Source: Macrostomum hystrix (Eukaryota; Platyhelminthes; Macrostomidae). Taken from it: a DNA stretch of 64,000 bases. This document shows positions 38,001-49,590 of this stretch, piece by piece (position 1 is the first letter of the stretch; each line of letters begins with the position of its first letter). Where the stretch lies: NCBI GenBank assembly GCA_950097015.1, contig CATNEN010000007.1, positions 2,046,001 through 2,110,000 of the forward strand, given 5' to 3'. Position numbers and translations under genes: made by a program. A model generated the notes under the pieces. That model saw nothing but the letters and a program-made list of their open reading frames with translations. It did no database searches and was not told the DNA's origin.

Positions 38001-41000
38001 CTGGTTGAGTCCGAATGAGAAAGCATGGCATGAGTGCTGGCTGGTTGAGTCCGAGTGAGAAAGCATGGCATGAGTGCTGGCTGGTTGAGTCCGAGTGAGA
38101 AAGCATGGCATGAGTGCTGGCTGGTTGATTTTATGGCGAATAGAATAAAATAGAGATGATTCTCAGCCACGTTGGGCCAGATGCACAGCCAGTAACACAA
38201 CCCCAGCCTCCAAAGGCTGTGTACAACAGTGCAGTCCGTGGACTGGGGAGGCCATCACACCCACGCACATTTCAACCATAGCTGATGCTAGCACCCATTT
38301 TGCAGCTGAGTGAACTGGGCCGCTTGAAAATTAATTTTTTTGCTTAAGGACACAATTTGTCTCAATTGGCTAAGATTCGAACCCCAACCTGCTGTTCTGG
38401 AGTCCGAAGCGCTTATCGCTCGGCCTTGTATGGGGAAGCGAGTTTTAAACCAAGTTTTCAATAGATCAGCAGTCAGTGGTCTTACCAACTGTCTGTACAA
38501 TGTCTCCATAATGTTAGTGATGTACATCCGGGGCCTATTGTCCTCGTAGCGACAGCGGATATACAGACAGGGCTTGTTTTTCTCGTATGGCAGGCAGTAG
38601 TATTCTTCGTCTTCGCAGTCGTCGCCTTCGTCCTCGTCAAAGCCGCGCGATCGGACTGGAGTTACTGGCTCCGTCTCCGAGTGGCACCACATTGGCACCG
38701 GCTTGTCATCCTCTGCGCAGACGTATAGATTCAATGAAACATTGAATGACATGACCCCAGCAATCAGATCAAACATAATCTACACGGCTCACGACAGCTC
38801 ACCTTCCAAATCGTTTTCATGAGCATCGTCCATTTCGCCTTCGTCGGGATTCGTGCCGTCCTGCCTATATCCGTACTTGCCTGAAGATCGAATTGGTAAA
38901 ATTAAATAAGACATCAGAATCAGCACAGGAAAAAACTGATATCAAACTCTGAAGTCAAAAAAATTTCAGGCACTGGCGTCAACCCGACATGACACTGGCG
39001 TCAACCAGACATGACACTGGTGCCAACCAGACATGACACTGGCGTCAACCAGACATGACACTGGTGCCAACCCGACATGACACTGGCGTCAACCCGACAT
39101 GACACTGGTGCCAACCCGACATGACACTGGCGTCAACCAGACATGACGCTGGCGTCAACCAGACATGAAACTGGCGTCAACCAGACATGACACTGGCGCC
39201 AACCAGACATGAAACTGGCGTCAACCAGACATGACACTGGCGCCAACCAGACATGACACTGGTGCCAACCAGACATGACGCTGGCGTCAACCAGACATGA
39301 AACTGGCGTCAACCAGACATGACACTGGCGCCAACCAGACATGACACTGGTGCCAACCAGACATGACGCTGGCGTCAACCAGACATGAAACTGGCGTCAA
39401 CCAGACATGACACTGGCGCCAACCAGACATGAAACTGGCGTCAACCAGACATGACGCTGGCGTCAACCAGACATGAAACTGGCGTCAACCAGACATGACA
39501 CTGGCGCCAACCAGACATGAAACTGGCGTCAACCAGACATGACACTGGCGCCAACCAGACATGACACTGGTGCCAACCAGACATGACACTGGTGCCAACC
39601 AGACATGACACTGGCGCCAACCAGACATGACACTGGTGTCAACCAGACATGACGCTGGCGTCAACCAGACATGACGCTGGCGTCAACCAAACCAGACATT
39701 AGAGACTGGTGCCAACCAGACATGACTGGCGTCAACCAGACATCAAACACTGAAGTCAACCAGACATCAGACACTGACGTCTTTTAGAAATTGGACGCTG
39801 CCCATCAAGAGCCTGCCAGCACTCACCAATTGACATCTCGAAGCTGATTGGCAGACCGCTGAACTCCTTCGAGATGCTGCCGACTTCAAAGAAGACGCCA
39901 ACTAACAGGAAATCCTCACGAGATTTGGTGGTCTAAAACAGTCCCATTTGCGTTCGATTTGTAATAATGATAAGAAGTGCTCTATCCCATGCAAAATAGG
40001 ATTTTCTCAACCCAGTCTCACAATAGGCACGTTGAATCCGCCCTTCTTCGCTCCAAACTTCGTCGCTTCAGTCTTGTCCGAGGCGGACACCTGCACCAGC
40101 AGGCGGCCGCGGTAGGAGACACCCTCGCCCAGGCTCATGTTAAGTCGCTCCTGTTCTTCAGTGTTGGAAATACTGTACTTCCTAGGTGACCCGTACAGGT
40201 TTATCCAGCTGGGACCGAAGGTGGGCAGGTAGCCTGAGAGCCGGAGATGAGAGGTGAGTAAAGATAAAAAAAGTAAAAAAAAATTCTAATCTAAACCACG
40301 TACGTCCTTGCGCACGTGAGTTCTTGAAGTTCTTCTGTTGGATTTAAGATTTCCGTGACAATAGATTCTCGAGATTTAGATTACCTGGCATTGCGATTCA
40401 CGAAAGACTTGGAGTTCCCTAGACCTGAAATTCCCTGAACTGCTGAAATTCGCCTAAACTTGGGCTCCAGTAGAAATGAAATTCCCTGAAATTATTTGCC
40501 CGCATCACTGCTAATGAACTAAAAGACTTCTCCAGAAGTTTGAGTTATTTGGTTTCTTGGTTCAACTTCAGTGAAGTTAGCAAATAGAGACAAGCCAAAC
40601 CGTCAGTGGCCTGCTCCGCTTTCTTGTCGGCTCCCAGTCCTTTGATCTTGAACTTCATGCCGCCGCTTCCCTTTTCTACGTCCTTCTGACCGCCGACGGC
40701 ACCGCCGAAGTTGCCGCCATTATTGCCGACCTCCATGATCTCCGGCAGGGAGATGAAGTGCGTGGCGATGCACTCGTCCTTCAGCGAGGAGTCGTACACC
40801 CCGATTCGGATTCGGTTGCAAAGTGGCGGCCAGCGTTCAACGATGGTGATCTGCTGGTTCCACACCGGGTCGTACCGGTCCTTCTTGGTGTCGGTTCGAG
40901 CCTTGATTAATATTTGGATCAAGTGTGACAAAGTAAATAGAATTGTCTGATACGACTTTTGCTTGCTTTGCGATGAAGAATGTGGAAGGGATTCAGTTTC

Positions 41001-44000
41001 ATCAGCTCAGGGATGAATGTGGAAGGGATTCAGTCCCATCAGCTCAGGGATGAATGTGGAAGGGATTCAGTCCCATCAGCTCAGGGATGAATGTGGAAGG
41101 GATTCAGTTTCATCAGCTCAGGGATGAATGTGGAAGGGATTCAGTTTCATCAGCTCAGGGATGAATGCGGATGAGAATGGACTCACAGAATGGCCGCCAA
41201 ACGAGACTCGCACGTATGGGTCGCAGATCTGTTTGTTTGAATTGAAAATCTGCTTCACAGCGGCCAAAGCGTCAGTGGACATGCGGGGCAGATCTTCAGC
41301 TTGAAAGATCTTCACATAGAGAGCCACGATTCCGAAGCGCTTGCTGCAGTAGCTCGGATACACGGTGGAAAGCAGCAGGTTGCTACAAGTAGGGTGTGTC
41401 GCATTTTAGAATATTTTATTGCGAACGCTGCGAATTATATTTAAAGTACACTTTGAGACTGGTAGAATCACCCCTCATCATCGCTGGAGTCGTCCTGGGC
41501 CAGCAGGGCTGATGCCACGGACCGCATTCCAGACTGGAATGATGAAATAATAAAGTGTCTATGTCTGACACGTTTGAAGCTTCTACAGGTACCCTCGATT
41601 GTCAATATCCTCACCTTGCTCTTCGAGACCTGATCCTGCACCTGGATGCTGAGCGATACGCGTCCTCTTTCCTTGCCGTCGTCGAAGTTTTTCGGATCAA
41701 TCAAAACCGCTCGCTTTCCGATCAAGCTGTGGTCTGCGGATGCGTGCCGTTCATTCCACTACTGTCCCATTTCTGCAAACTCAATACACAATATAATACC
41801 TTTAGCACTTACTTTTTGCTTCGTAGACTGTCTTAACATCGATTCGGAACTCGCCGATGATATTTTCAGGCAGAAACTGGGGAAATTTCATCGTGCCCTT
41901 GGTCACCGGTATCAGCGCATTGCCCATGTTGAGAGCCTATTGATTCAGGACATGATCAGATCTGTATCGATTTCAGCCATCCCTAACAAGCCCCACAAAT
42001 GACGAAGAAACCAGTCGAACTTACTCGAATTTCAATCACGTGATCAAAGAGATCCGCGCGAGTCTTCTTAAACTCGAATGGCATGAAGTGGTTGTACTCC
42101 GGGTTCAAATTGGACAGCTTAATTTCTGTCTCCTGCATCTCTGAATCGATTAGCACCTGAATTCGCGGATTGACTGGAGGCTTGGCAACCAGCTTTGTGG
42201 CCCTTCTAATTGTCACGAGAATCTGAAATTAAAATGTTGTGAACATTAGAATGGGTTTTTGGTTTTCTCAGAAATGATTTCTAGGTAGTTGAGTATACCT
42301 GAAATTCCTCTTTTTTGTGCATAGTCTGACCAAGCACTGGGGGCACGCCGATCGTTCTGAAATGTTGCTGCTACTTTTTAGAATCATTAAATAGACTTTG
42401 GTCGATGCCCGATCCAGCGCCATGAGCCAGGATTCGCACTCACTTGATCAGGTGTCCAAAGTGCGGCACATCCGATCCGTCGTCGTCCGACTCGGCTTCC
42501 GCGTCGTCCACAGCCGGCTTCTCCTGCCACTGCGCCTCGTAGGAGGTGCTGCCTCAGGGTTTGGGCCAGCGGGATTTCTCAGACTTGTTGCGGCGAGTTA
42601 CAGGTTGATAACTAAAATGAAAAACTGTTCCGAGATCATACCTGGATGAGGAGGCGGAAGCTCGACCCGGTTTCAAGGGTCTCACTGGATAGTCAAAGTC
42701 ACCCGCGTGGAGGTCGGCGCCAGTAGCATCTGGCGACGCGTATTCGAGGTCGAACTTTATGTAGACCTGGAGACGCACACAGGCGTGAGCGATGAAGTCG
42801 GAATTACAATTTCTAGGCCAAAGCTAATGAGACAGAAAACAGGCCATAAATAGGCCAACTCACGGGCAGTTTAGCATAGTTTTTATCCAGCAGTTGCTCA
42901 GTGAAATTTATCAGAGGCCGGCTCATCAGCTCCTGCAGCACCACCGTTGTCTGGCCAACTAGCCTGCGAAAAAAATATTATCTTCAACATAAAGGAATGA
43001 AAACTTACTGGGAATATGTACCCAAAATGATGACATTTCAGCATACTCACCGATTTGTCCCGACTCGGCGATGCCTGTACACCCTAATATAGAGCATGTC
43101 CACCTCCTCGTTGCGAGCCTCGTTCCAGTTCGTTTCGAGACGGCGACCCATTGGCCACTGGAACTCGGCGCCGAAGTAGACCGTTCCGCTGTCATAGCCG
43201 CGAACAATGCGCGACTCTTGGGTGCTCTCTGGTGATGGTGGCAGCGGTGGGATGAGGTTTTTGTGTCTGGTGCCATGCGTCGTTTCGTAGAATCTGTCAG
43301 CTCTGAGAATCTGACAGCTCTGGGAATCTGTCAGTTCTGGGAATCTGTCAGTTCTGACAATCTGTCAGTTCTGGGAATCTGTCAGTTCTGACAATCTGTC
43401 AGTTCTGGGAATCTGTCAGTTCTGACAATCTGTCAGCTCTGGGAATCTGTCAGTTCTGACAATCTGTCAGTTCTGGGAATCTGTCAGCTCTGGGAATCTG
43501 TCAGCTCTGGGAATCTGTCAGTTCTGGGAATCTGTCAGTTCTGACAGTCTGTCAGCTCTGGGAATCTGTCAGTTCTGGGAATCTGTCAGCTCTGGGAATC
43601 TGTCAGCTCTGGGAATCTGTCAGTTCTGGGAATCTGTCAGATCTGGGAATCTGTCAGCTCTGGGAATCTGTCAGTTCTGGGAATCTGTTAATTCTGACAA
43701 TCTGTCAGTTCTGACAATCTGTCAGCTCTGGGAATCTATCAGCTCTGGGAATCTGTCAGTTCTGGGAATCTGTCAGTTCTGACAATCTGTCAGCTCTGGG
43801 AATCTGTCAGCTCTGGGAATCTGTCAGCTCTGGGAATCTGTCAGTTCTGGGAATCTGTCAGCTCTGGGAATCTGTCAGTTCTGGGAATCTGTCAGTTCTG
43901 GGAATCTTTCAGCTCTGGGAATCTGTCAGTTCTGACAATCTGTCAGCTCTGGGAATCTGTCAGCTCTGGGAATCTGTCAGTTCTGACAATCTGTCAGTTC

Positions 44001-45796
44001 TGACAATCTGTCAGCTCTGGGAATCTGTCAGTTCTGGGAATCTGTCAGTTCTGGGAATCTGTCAGCTCTGGGAATCTGTCAGCTCTGGGAATCTGTCAGC
44101 TCTGGGAATCTGTCAGTTCTGGGAATCTGTCAGCTCTGGGAATCTGTCAGCTCTGGGAATCTGTCAGCTCTGGGAATCTGTCAGTTCTGGGAATCTGTCA
44201 GCTCTGGGAATCTGTCAGCTCTGGGAATCTGTCAGCTCTGGGAATCTGTCAGCTCTGGGAATCTGTCAGTTCTGGGAATCTGTCAGTTCTGGGAATCTGT
44301 CAGTTCTGGGAATCTGTCAGCTCTGGGAATCTGTCAGCTCTGGGAATCTGTCAGCTCTGGGAATCTGTCAGCTCTGGGAATCTGTCAGCTCTGGGAATCT
44401 GTCAGCTCTGGGAATCTGTCAGTTCTGGGAATCTGTCAGCTCTGGGAATCTGTCAGTTCTGGGAATCTGTCAGTTCTGGGAATCTGTCAGTTCTGACAAT
44501 CTGTCAGCTCTGGGAATCTGTCAGCTCTGGGAATCTGTCAGCTCTGGGAATGTGTCAGCTCTGGGAATCTGTCAGCTCTGGGAATCTGTCAGCTCTGGGA
44601 ATCTGTCAGCTCTGGGAATCTGTCAGTTCTGGGAATCTGTCAGCTCTGGGAATCTGTCAGCTCTGGGAATGTGTCAGCTCTGGGAATCTGTCAGCTCTGG
44701 GAATCTGTCAGCTCTGGGAATCTGTCAGTTCTGGGAATCTGTCAGCTCTGGGAATCTGTCAGCTCTGGGAATCTGTCAGTTCTGGGAATCTGTCAGCTCT
44801 GGGAATCTGTCAGTTCTGGGAATCTGTCAGTTCTGGGAATCTGTCAGTTCTGACAATCTGTCAGCTCTGGGAATCTGTCAGCTCTGGGAATCTGTCAGCT
44901 CTGGGAATGTGTCAGCTCTGGGAATCTGTCAGCTCTGGGAATCTGTCAGCTCTGGGAATCTGTCAGCTCTGGGAATCTGTCAGTTCTGGGAATCTGTCAG
45001 CTCTGGGAATCTGTCAGCTCTGGGAATCTGTCAGCTCTGGGAATCTGTCAGCTCTGGGAATCTGTCAGCTCTGGGAATCTGTCAGTTCTGGGAATCTGTC
45101 AGCTCTGGGAATCTGTCAGCTCTGGGAATCTGTCAGCTCTGGGAATCTGTCAGCTCTGGGAATCTGTCAGCTCTGGGAATCTGTCAGCTCTGGGAATCTG
45201 TCAGCTCTGGGAATCTGTCAGCTCTGGGAATCTGTCAGCTCTGGGAATCTGTCAGCTCTGGGAATCTGTCAGTTCTGGGAATCTGTCAGCTCTGGGAATC
45301 TGTCAGCTCTGGGAATCTGTCAGCTCTGGGAATCTGTCAGCTCTGGGAATCTGTCAGCTCTGGGAATCTGTCAGCTCTGGGAATCTGTCAGTTCTGGGAA
45401 TCTGTCAGCTCTGGGAATCTGTCAGTTCTGGGAATCTGTCAGTTCTGGGAATCTGTCAGTTCTGACAATCTGTCAGCTCTGGGAATCTGTCAGCTCTGGG
45501 AATCTGTCAGCTCTGGGAATGTGTCAGCTCTGGGAATCTGTCAGCTCTGGGAATCTGTCAGCTCTGGGAATCTGTCAGCTCTGGGAATCTGTCAGTTCTG
45601 GGAATCTGTCAGCTCTGGGAATCTGTCAGCTCTGGGAATCTGTCAAATAAATTTGCTATTACACTCAGACCGTCTCAGAATTTGCCTTCAAAAGAATTTT
45701 TCTCATCTCACCTCGAAACGTGGCCTCCAGAATCCAAGCCTTCGACCTGGCATTTCGGATGCCCTCAAGCAGGCTAATATTGGCCTTCAGGGACAT
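29099..45796 (-). CDS. OTOF: Otoferlin-like ferlin (type II ferlin), complete, 27 exons
   Basis: Tail-anchored multi-C2 protein for Ca2+-dependent vesicle fusion (family knowledge). Exons: 45712-45796, 43051-43228, 42864-42963, 42642-42766, 42444-42548, 42299-42356, 42025-42222, 41813-41936, 41615-41733, 41472-41533, 41187-41382, 40601-40901, 40022-40233, 39827-39932, 38803-38880, 38486-38712, 37132-37596, 36516-36998, 34995-35537, 33805-34681, 33635-33731, 32069-32833, 31504-31667, 30941-31322, 30066-30465, 29431-29531, 29099-29276. The sum is 6,729 nt (2,242 aa) with every phase matching. The start MSLKANISLLEGIR aligns with otoferlin's first C2 domain. Further modules: C2B (~218-360), C2C (RFGIVALYVKIFQAEDLPRM, ~395-520), FerB (~622-656), C2D (~1000-1110), C2E (~1180-1280), C2F (GLSDPYLIVLLG, ~1680-1790), C2G (~1930-2090), and a C-terminal membrane helix ending SAPGYIMKKIIGV. 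C2D and C2F keep acidic loop residues (RSDESGLSD/FDDDQDD; RDENGLSD/FDYD). Longer than human OTOF (1,997 aa), mainly through the exon-20 insertion. Confidence 0.93.
29593..29965 (+). mobile_element. SINE-like family A, full copy
   Basis: Box-A-like gtggcagagcggctaacg, box-B-like ggtccctaagttcgattcc, body gcagccgcggagagaaggct, tgcctgacgatgagaaagtc and gcctcctcgctgactgcggg, ending in a tta microsatellite. Antisense in ferlin intron 29532-30065. Best family A copy. Confidence 0.78.
30557..30850 (+). mobile_element. SINE-like family A copy
   Basis: Head gtcagtagcagagcggtcta and gagctcgattccgcggcgag, then the shared body. Antisense in ferlin intron 30466-30940. Confidence 0.75.
31820..31975 (-). 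mobile_element. SINE-like family B fragment
   Basis: Reverse-complement family B tail (cagtccatcgaccgaacag-like) followed by a short head with cagtggttagtgttagctg. In ferlin intron 31668-32068, sense to the gene. Confidence 0.5.
32922..33255 (+). mobile_element. SINE-like family A copy
   Basis: Partial head (gagtggctgagcagtaaacg), then gcagccgcggagagaagac, gcctaacgatgagaaagtca and gcctcctcgctggcagcgga. Ends in an A/T-rich caat repeat. Antisense in ferlin intron 32834-33634. Confidence 0.73.
34364..34522 (-). other. His/Asp/Glu-rich insertion in ferlin exon 20
   Basis: Residues ~1309-1361 of the ferlin contain about 17 histidines alternating with Asp/Glu (for example HEHEHEHEHGH). A second cluster, DEHHHHHEHD, follows near 1440-1450. 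It lies in the linker between C2E and C2F, where otoferlin has a Lys/Glu-rich linker; a Lys-rich exon (33635-33731) follows here too. His/acid runs of this kind bind Zn, Cu or Ni in other proteins; that role is inference here. Confidence 0.8.
35538..36510. other. Ferlin intron without a dominant repeat
   Basis: About 970 bp of AT-rich unique sequence between ferlin exons 36516-36998 and 34995-35537. No exon, SINE or long array recognised; it is one of the few longer introns without a minisatellite. Confidence 0.55.
37610..38130. repeat. 40-bp minisatellite, 13 copies
   Basis: Unit contains aagcatggcatgagtgctgg then ctggttgattccgagtgaga. It starts 14 bp from the acceptor of ferlin exon 37132-37596, so the last unit forms part of the acceptor region. 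Confidence 0.95.
38165..38440 (-). mobile_element. SINE-like family B copy
   Basis: Minus-strand head cgagcgataagcgcttcgg and ggggttcgaatcttagcc, tail ccagtccacggactgcac. In ferlin intron 37597-38485, sense to the gene. Confidence 0.6.
38970..39775. repeat. 22-bp minisatellite, ~36 copies
   Basis: Unit contains actggcgtcaaccagacatg with gtg/gcg variants. Ferlin intron 38881-39826. Confidence 0.94.
40975..41170. repeat. 37-bp tandem repeat, ~5 copies
   Basis: Unit contains gggattcagtttcatcagct then cagggatgaatgtggaa. It begins ~15 bp from the donor of ferlin exon 41187-41382. Confidence 0.92.
43290..45645. repeat. 17-bp minisatellite, ~138 copies
   Basis: Unit ctgtcagctctgggaat with tt/ct and gac/ggg variants. 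It fills the first ferlin intron (43229-45711). Confidence 0.95.
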
Positions 45797-46415
45797 CGCT
45801 GACTGCTCAGTGTCGAGACGATCAGTCCGACTTCACCTGAACTGAGCTTCTTCTTAGAGCTTGCCGCAAGTCGATAATTGTATTTATTTTTTGCTGAATA
45901 TTTTTCAAAGAGTAAAAATATAAGACAACATAGACCGGAAATATTGGACTCAACTTGGCTGAGAATGAGAAAGATACACAGCCAGCGAGTGTGCAAAGCT
46001 TTTGTTGTCTTCTTTGGCTCCGAAGTTAGCCCACCCCGTTTTAAGCTCAGCATTTTGTCTCTCAGGCTACAGTGCCCAGTTGCTCACAGGTCGAGTCCAG
46101 AGCTCAGAGTCACGAGGGCTCCAGTGCGAGCTATTTTTAGCATCTATGACAACTGACTGGCAGAGGCTTCACTGTGAATTTTCTGCCCTAGCCCTTCACC
46201 GCCTGTGTACACAGAGGCATTGTGCTGTGGGGTCGACTCTGTTAAGCTCATAGAGTTTGAGGCATTTTCTTCATAAAAACGTGCTCAACTTGCACACAGC
46301 CAACAATGCCACATCCAGCATTTAGTGTGCCTCAAAAGTCCTGTTCTAATATGCTCAATGCCAAATTAAGATAGAAAATGCTTAAATTAATAAAGCCAAA
46401 TAATTAGAAGAGTAA

Positions 46416-47625
46416 GAATCGCAGAGACAATCGCTGAGACAATCGCAGAGACAATCGCAGAGACAATCGCAGAGAGAATGGCATATAGACAATCGCAGAG
46501 ACAATCGCAGAGACAATCGCAGAGACAATCGCAGAGACAATCGCAGAGAGAATCGCAGAGAGAATGGCATAGACAATCGCAGAGAGAATGGCATAGACAA
46601 TCGCAGAGAGAATGGCATAGACAATCGCAGAGAGAATCGCAGAGACAATCGCAGAGAGAATCGCAGAGACAATCGCAGAGAGAATCGCAGAGGGAATGGC
46701 ATAGACAATCGCAGAGAGAATCGCATAGACAATCGCAGAGGGAATGGCATAGACAATCACAGAGAGAATGGCATAGACAATCGCAGAGGGAATGGCATAG
46801 ACAATCGCAGAGAGAATGGCATAGACAATCACAGAGAGAATCGCAGAGACAATCGCATAGACAATCGCAGAGAGAATCGCAGAGGGAATGGCATAGACAA
46901 TCGCAGAGAGAATCGCATAGACAATCGCAGAGAGAATCGCAGAGAGAATCGCAGAGGGAATGGCATAGACAATCGCAGAGAGAATCGCATAGACAATCGC
47001 AGAGAGAATTGCAGAGACAATCGCAGAGACAATCGCAGAGACAATCGCAGAGAGAATCGCAGAGGGAATGGCATAGACAATCGCATAGACAATCGCAGAG
47101 AGAATCGCAGAGGGAATGGCATAGACAATCGCAGAGAGAATCGCATAGACAATCGCAGAGAGAATCGCAGAGAGAATCGCAGAGGGAATGGCATAGACAA
47201 TCGCAGAGAGAATCGCATAGACAATCGCAGAGAGAATTGCAGAGACAATCGCAGAGACAATCGCAGAGACAATCGCAGAGAGAATCGCAGAGGGAATGGC
47301 ATAGACAATCGCATAGACAATCGCAGAGAGAATCGCAGAGGGAATGGCATAGACAATCGCAGAGAGAATCGCATAGACAATCGCAGAGAGAATCGCAGAG
47401 ACAATCGCAGAGAGAATCGCAGAGAGAATCGCAGAGAGAATCGCAGAGAGAATCGCAGAGAGAATCGCAGAGAGAATCGCAGAGAGAATCGCAGAGAGAA
47501 TCGCAGAGAGAATCGCAGAGAGAATCGCAGAGAGAATCGCAGAGAGAATCGCAGAGAGAATCGCAGAGAGAATCGCAGAGAGAATCGCAGAGAGAATCGC
47601 AGAGAGAATCGCAGAGAGAATCTCA
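46416..47625. repeat. 12-bp repeat array, ~100 copies
   Basis: Unit agacaatcgcag with agagaatcgcag and ggcatag variants. Period 12 keeps frame, so both strands stay open for hundreds of codons. Intergenic, upstream of ferlin and of Ly6 copy 1; a higher-order block repeats near 46850-47100 and 47090-47340. Confidence 0.95.
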
Positions 47626-47639
47626 ACTAGAATGTCCGT

Positions 47640-48160
47640 CTTTGTCGCACTCTATTGGACAAAATATTTTAGACTGAATTCGTTTTGATTCTATTTTTTA
47701 AGCGGCTTAGTCAGTATTTTTCTTCCCATTGTCTGGCTGATTACAGTTCTGCTCCCAGCCGGAATCGTCTCTATGATAAGTCCCAGTAAATGTCTAACAG
47801 TACCGTATTGCAATTATACAGCAATGCACTACCTTTCCCTCTCTACGCACCAGGCTCGCCATTTCGCTTACCCTCATGGAAAATGAAGGATAATTTATAA
47901 AATATTCTCCCGAACGGGCTCCCTGTTGTAGAACGGCAAATAATGAGGGAGCCGCGCTATTAAACAATGGGCTTTGCTTAAATGCAGAGGAGATAATGCG
48001 GCACCTGGCTGCGTCAATCGGCTCGCTGATTGGTGCTTCTGATGCTTGCAAAAATGATTTCCTCTGCAACAAAACGCCAAAAAATGGCTTTCAGTCAGCG
48101 CTCATGACACCTGCGGATCGCTAGCAACATTCGTGCAACAGATCAAAAATACCTTTACAA
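47640..48160. other. Upstream region of Ly6 copy 1
   Basis: Unique sequence between the 12-bp array and the first Ly6 ATG. No TATA box or exon recognised. Confidence 0.45.
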
Positions 48161-48484
48161 ATGATCTCCTTCGTTTCTAAGCAAGTGTTGCTAATGACGC
48201 TATCTGGGTTGGCTTTGGCATTGCCCTTTGCCAGCAGCATCTACTGCTACAAATGCGTCGGCTGCAGCAAAGTTGACGCCTCCACCAACATCACCATCGG
48301 AACCAGCTGCGTGAAGGCCGTTACTAACAACGCCGTATCTAGGGACGCTGTGAATGGGGTCTGTGTGGAATCGGCCATCACTTTCTGCTGCTCGGAGAAC
48401 CTGTGCAACAGCTCCACATCGGGACCAGCACCTGCGTGCGCGACGGTGTGTGCGGCCCTCGTTTTGATACTATCCGCCTGGTGA
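48161..48484 (+). CDS. Ly6/uPAR-type GPI-anchored small protein, copy 1
   Basis: Intronless, 107 aa. An N-terminal signal peptide (VLLMTLSGLALALPFASS) is followed by mature sequence IYCYKCVGCSKV and the diagnostic C-terminal FCCSENLCNSS of three-finger Ly6/uPAR domains. The eight domain cysteines fall as CxxCxxC, C, C, CC, C. A hydrophobic tail (TVCAALVLILSAW) after a small-residue region suggests a GPI anchor. Expected at the cell surface; ligand unknown. It is a paralogue of the gene at 50003-50392 with the same cysteine pattern. A polyadenylation signal follows at 48651-48656. Confidence 0.82.
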   Translation: MISFVSKQVLLMTLSGLALALPFASSIYCYKCVGCSKVDASTNITIGTSCVKAVTNNAVSRDAVNGVCVESAITFCCSENLCNSSTSGPAPACATVCAALVLILSAW

Positions 48485-48650
48485 AGTGGCGTTAACATGT
48501 CCTAATGTCTGCACAATAAGAGCTGCGAATGTTTATATGACTCATTGTGAAAGTCGAACACGTATTTGTATTCCAATAGCTGCCAGAATCTTTTATGCCT
48601 TAATTTTTAAGTAATGAACAACACAGTTAAGTTTCGTGTGATTAATGGAA

Positions 48651-48660
48651 AATAAATAAA
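48651..48660 (+). terminator. Polyadenylation signal (overlapping AATAAA) of Ly6 copy 1
   Basis: Overlapping aataaataaa lies ~167 nt after the stop codon of the first Ly6 gene, at a typical 3'-UTR distance. Confidence 0.6.
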
Positions 48661-49154
48661 ATTGCTTTATAAATACCAGCGATTTTCTACTCATAGTAGT
48701 ACGCTTATGCGGAATTGCAATAAAATTACCGTACAATACGAGCGTATAAGTCTTATTTTTATGTGTGTTGAGTTTGTGACTTCAAAACGCCTCTCAAACG
48801 CACAGAGCGGGTCTAGAACGACGCTAAAACGACTCAAACGAAGTGGAAGAGCGTTTATGCGCTTCTGAGAGATGTAAAAGGGGAACTGTTAAGACTTTTA
48901 AGACGTTAAAAGACGTTTTTGCGGTGAAATTCAAGTTAAAATTCAATGAGTAGGAGAAATTGAAGCACCTCAGTAAACAATGCCGCAAAGAGTCATATTT
49001 GAAATGTAACCCATGTATAACTTCAGTGACTACTTCAAGTACACAATAAGCCCCATGACTCGTAAAACAAGCGTTTGGCTTACCTTTGAAGCGTTTAAAT
49101 CGTAATTTCAAATTCCTGCCGTCCGATATTGTTTTCATCAGCGGAATCAGTGAG

Positions 49155-49590
49155 ACAGACATAAAAGACAGACATGAGAGACAGGCGTCAGAGACAGACA
49201 CTAGAGACAGGCATTAGAGACAACAGTAGAGACAGGCGTCAGAGACAGACACTAGAGACAGGCATTAGAGACAACACGAGAGACAGGCATTAGAGACAGA
49301 CACTAGAGACAGGCATTAGAGACAGACACTAGAGACAGGCGTCAGAGACAGACACTAGAGACAGGCATTAGAGACAACACGAGAGACATGCATTAGAGAC
49401 CGACACTAGAGACAGGCGTCAGAGACAACACTAGAGACAGGCATTAGAGACAACACGAGAGACAGGCATTAGAGACAGACACTAGAGACAGGCATTAGAG
49501 ACAGACACTAGAGACATGCATTAGAGACAACACGAGAGACAGGCATTAGAGACAGACACTAGAGACAGGCGTCAGAGACAGAAGGGAGGG
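49155..49590. repeat. Short tandem repeat (agagacaggcatt type)
   Basis: Units of ~14-16 bp, agagacaggcatt, agagacagacact and agagacaacacg, arranged in changing order between the two Ly6 genes. Confidence 0.9.

Noticed and set aside
43290-45645. CRISPR-like array of short direct repeats
   Set aside because: Units abut directly with no unique spacers, and the context is an animal intron.
44550-45802. Open frames of 366 and 416 codons (ICQLWESVSSGNLSAL repeats)
   Set aside because: 17-bp array inside the first ferlin intron on the opposite strand.
46478-47677. 399-codon plus-strand and 265-codon minus-strand frames
   Set aside because: Product of a 12-bp repeat that preserves frame; no conserved non-repeat sequence at either end.
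47794-48072. 92-codon minus-strand frame
   Set aside because: No recognisable domain, no splice or promoter support, and it overlaps the Ly6 upstream region.
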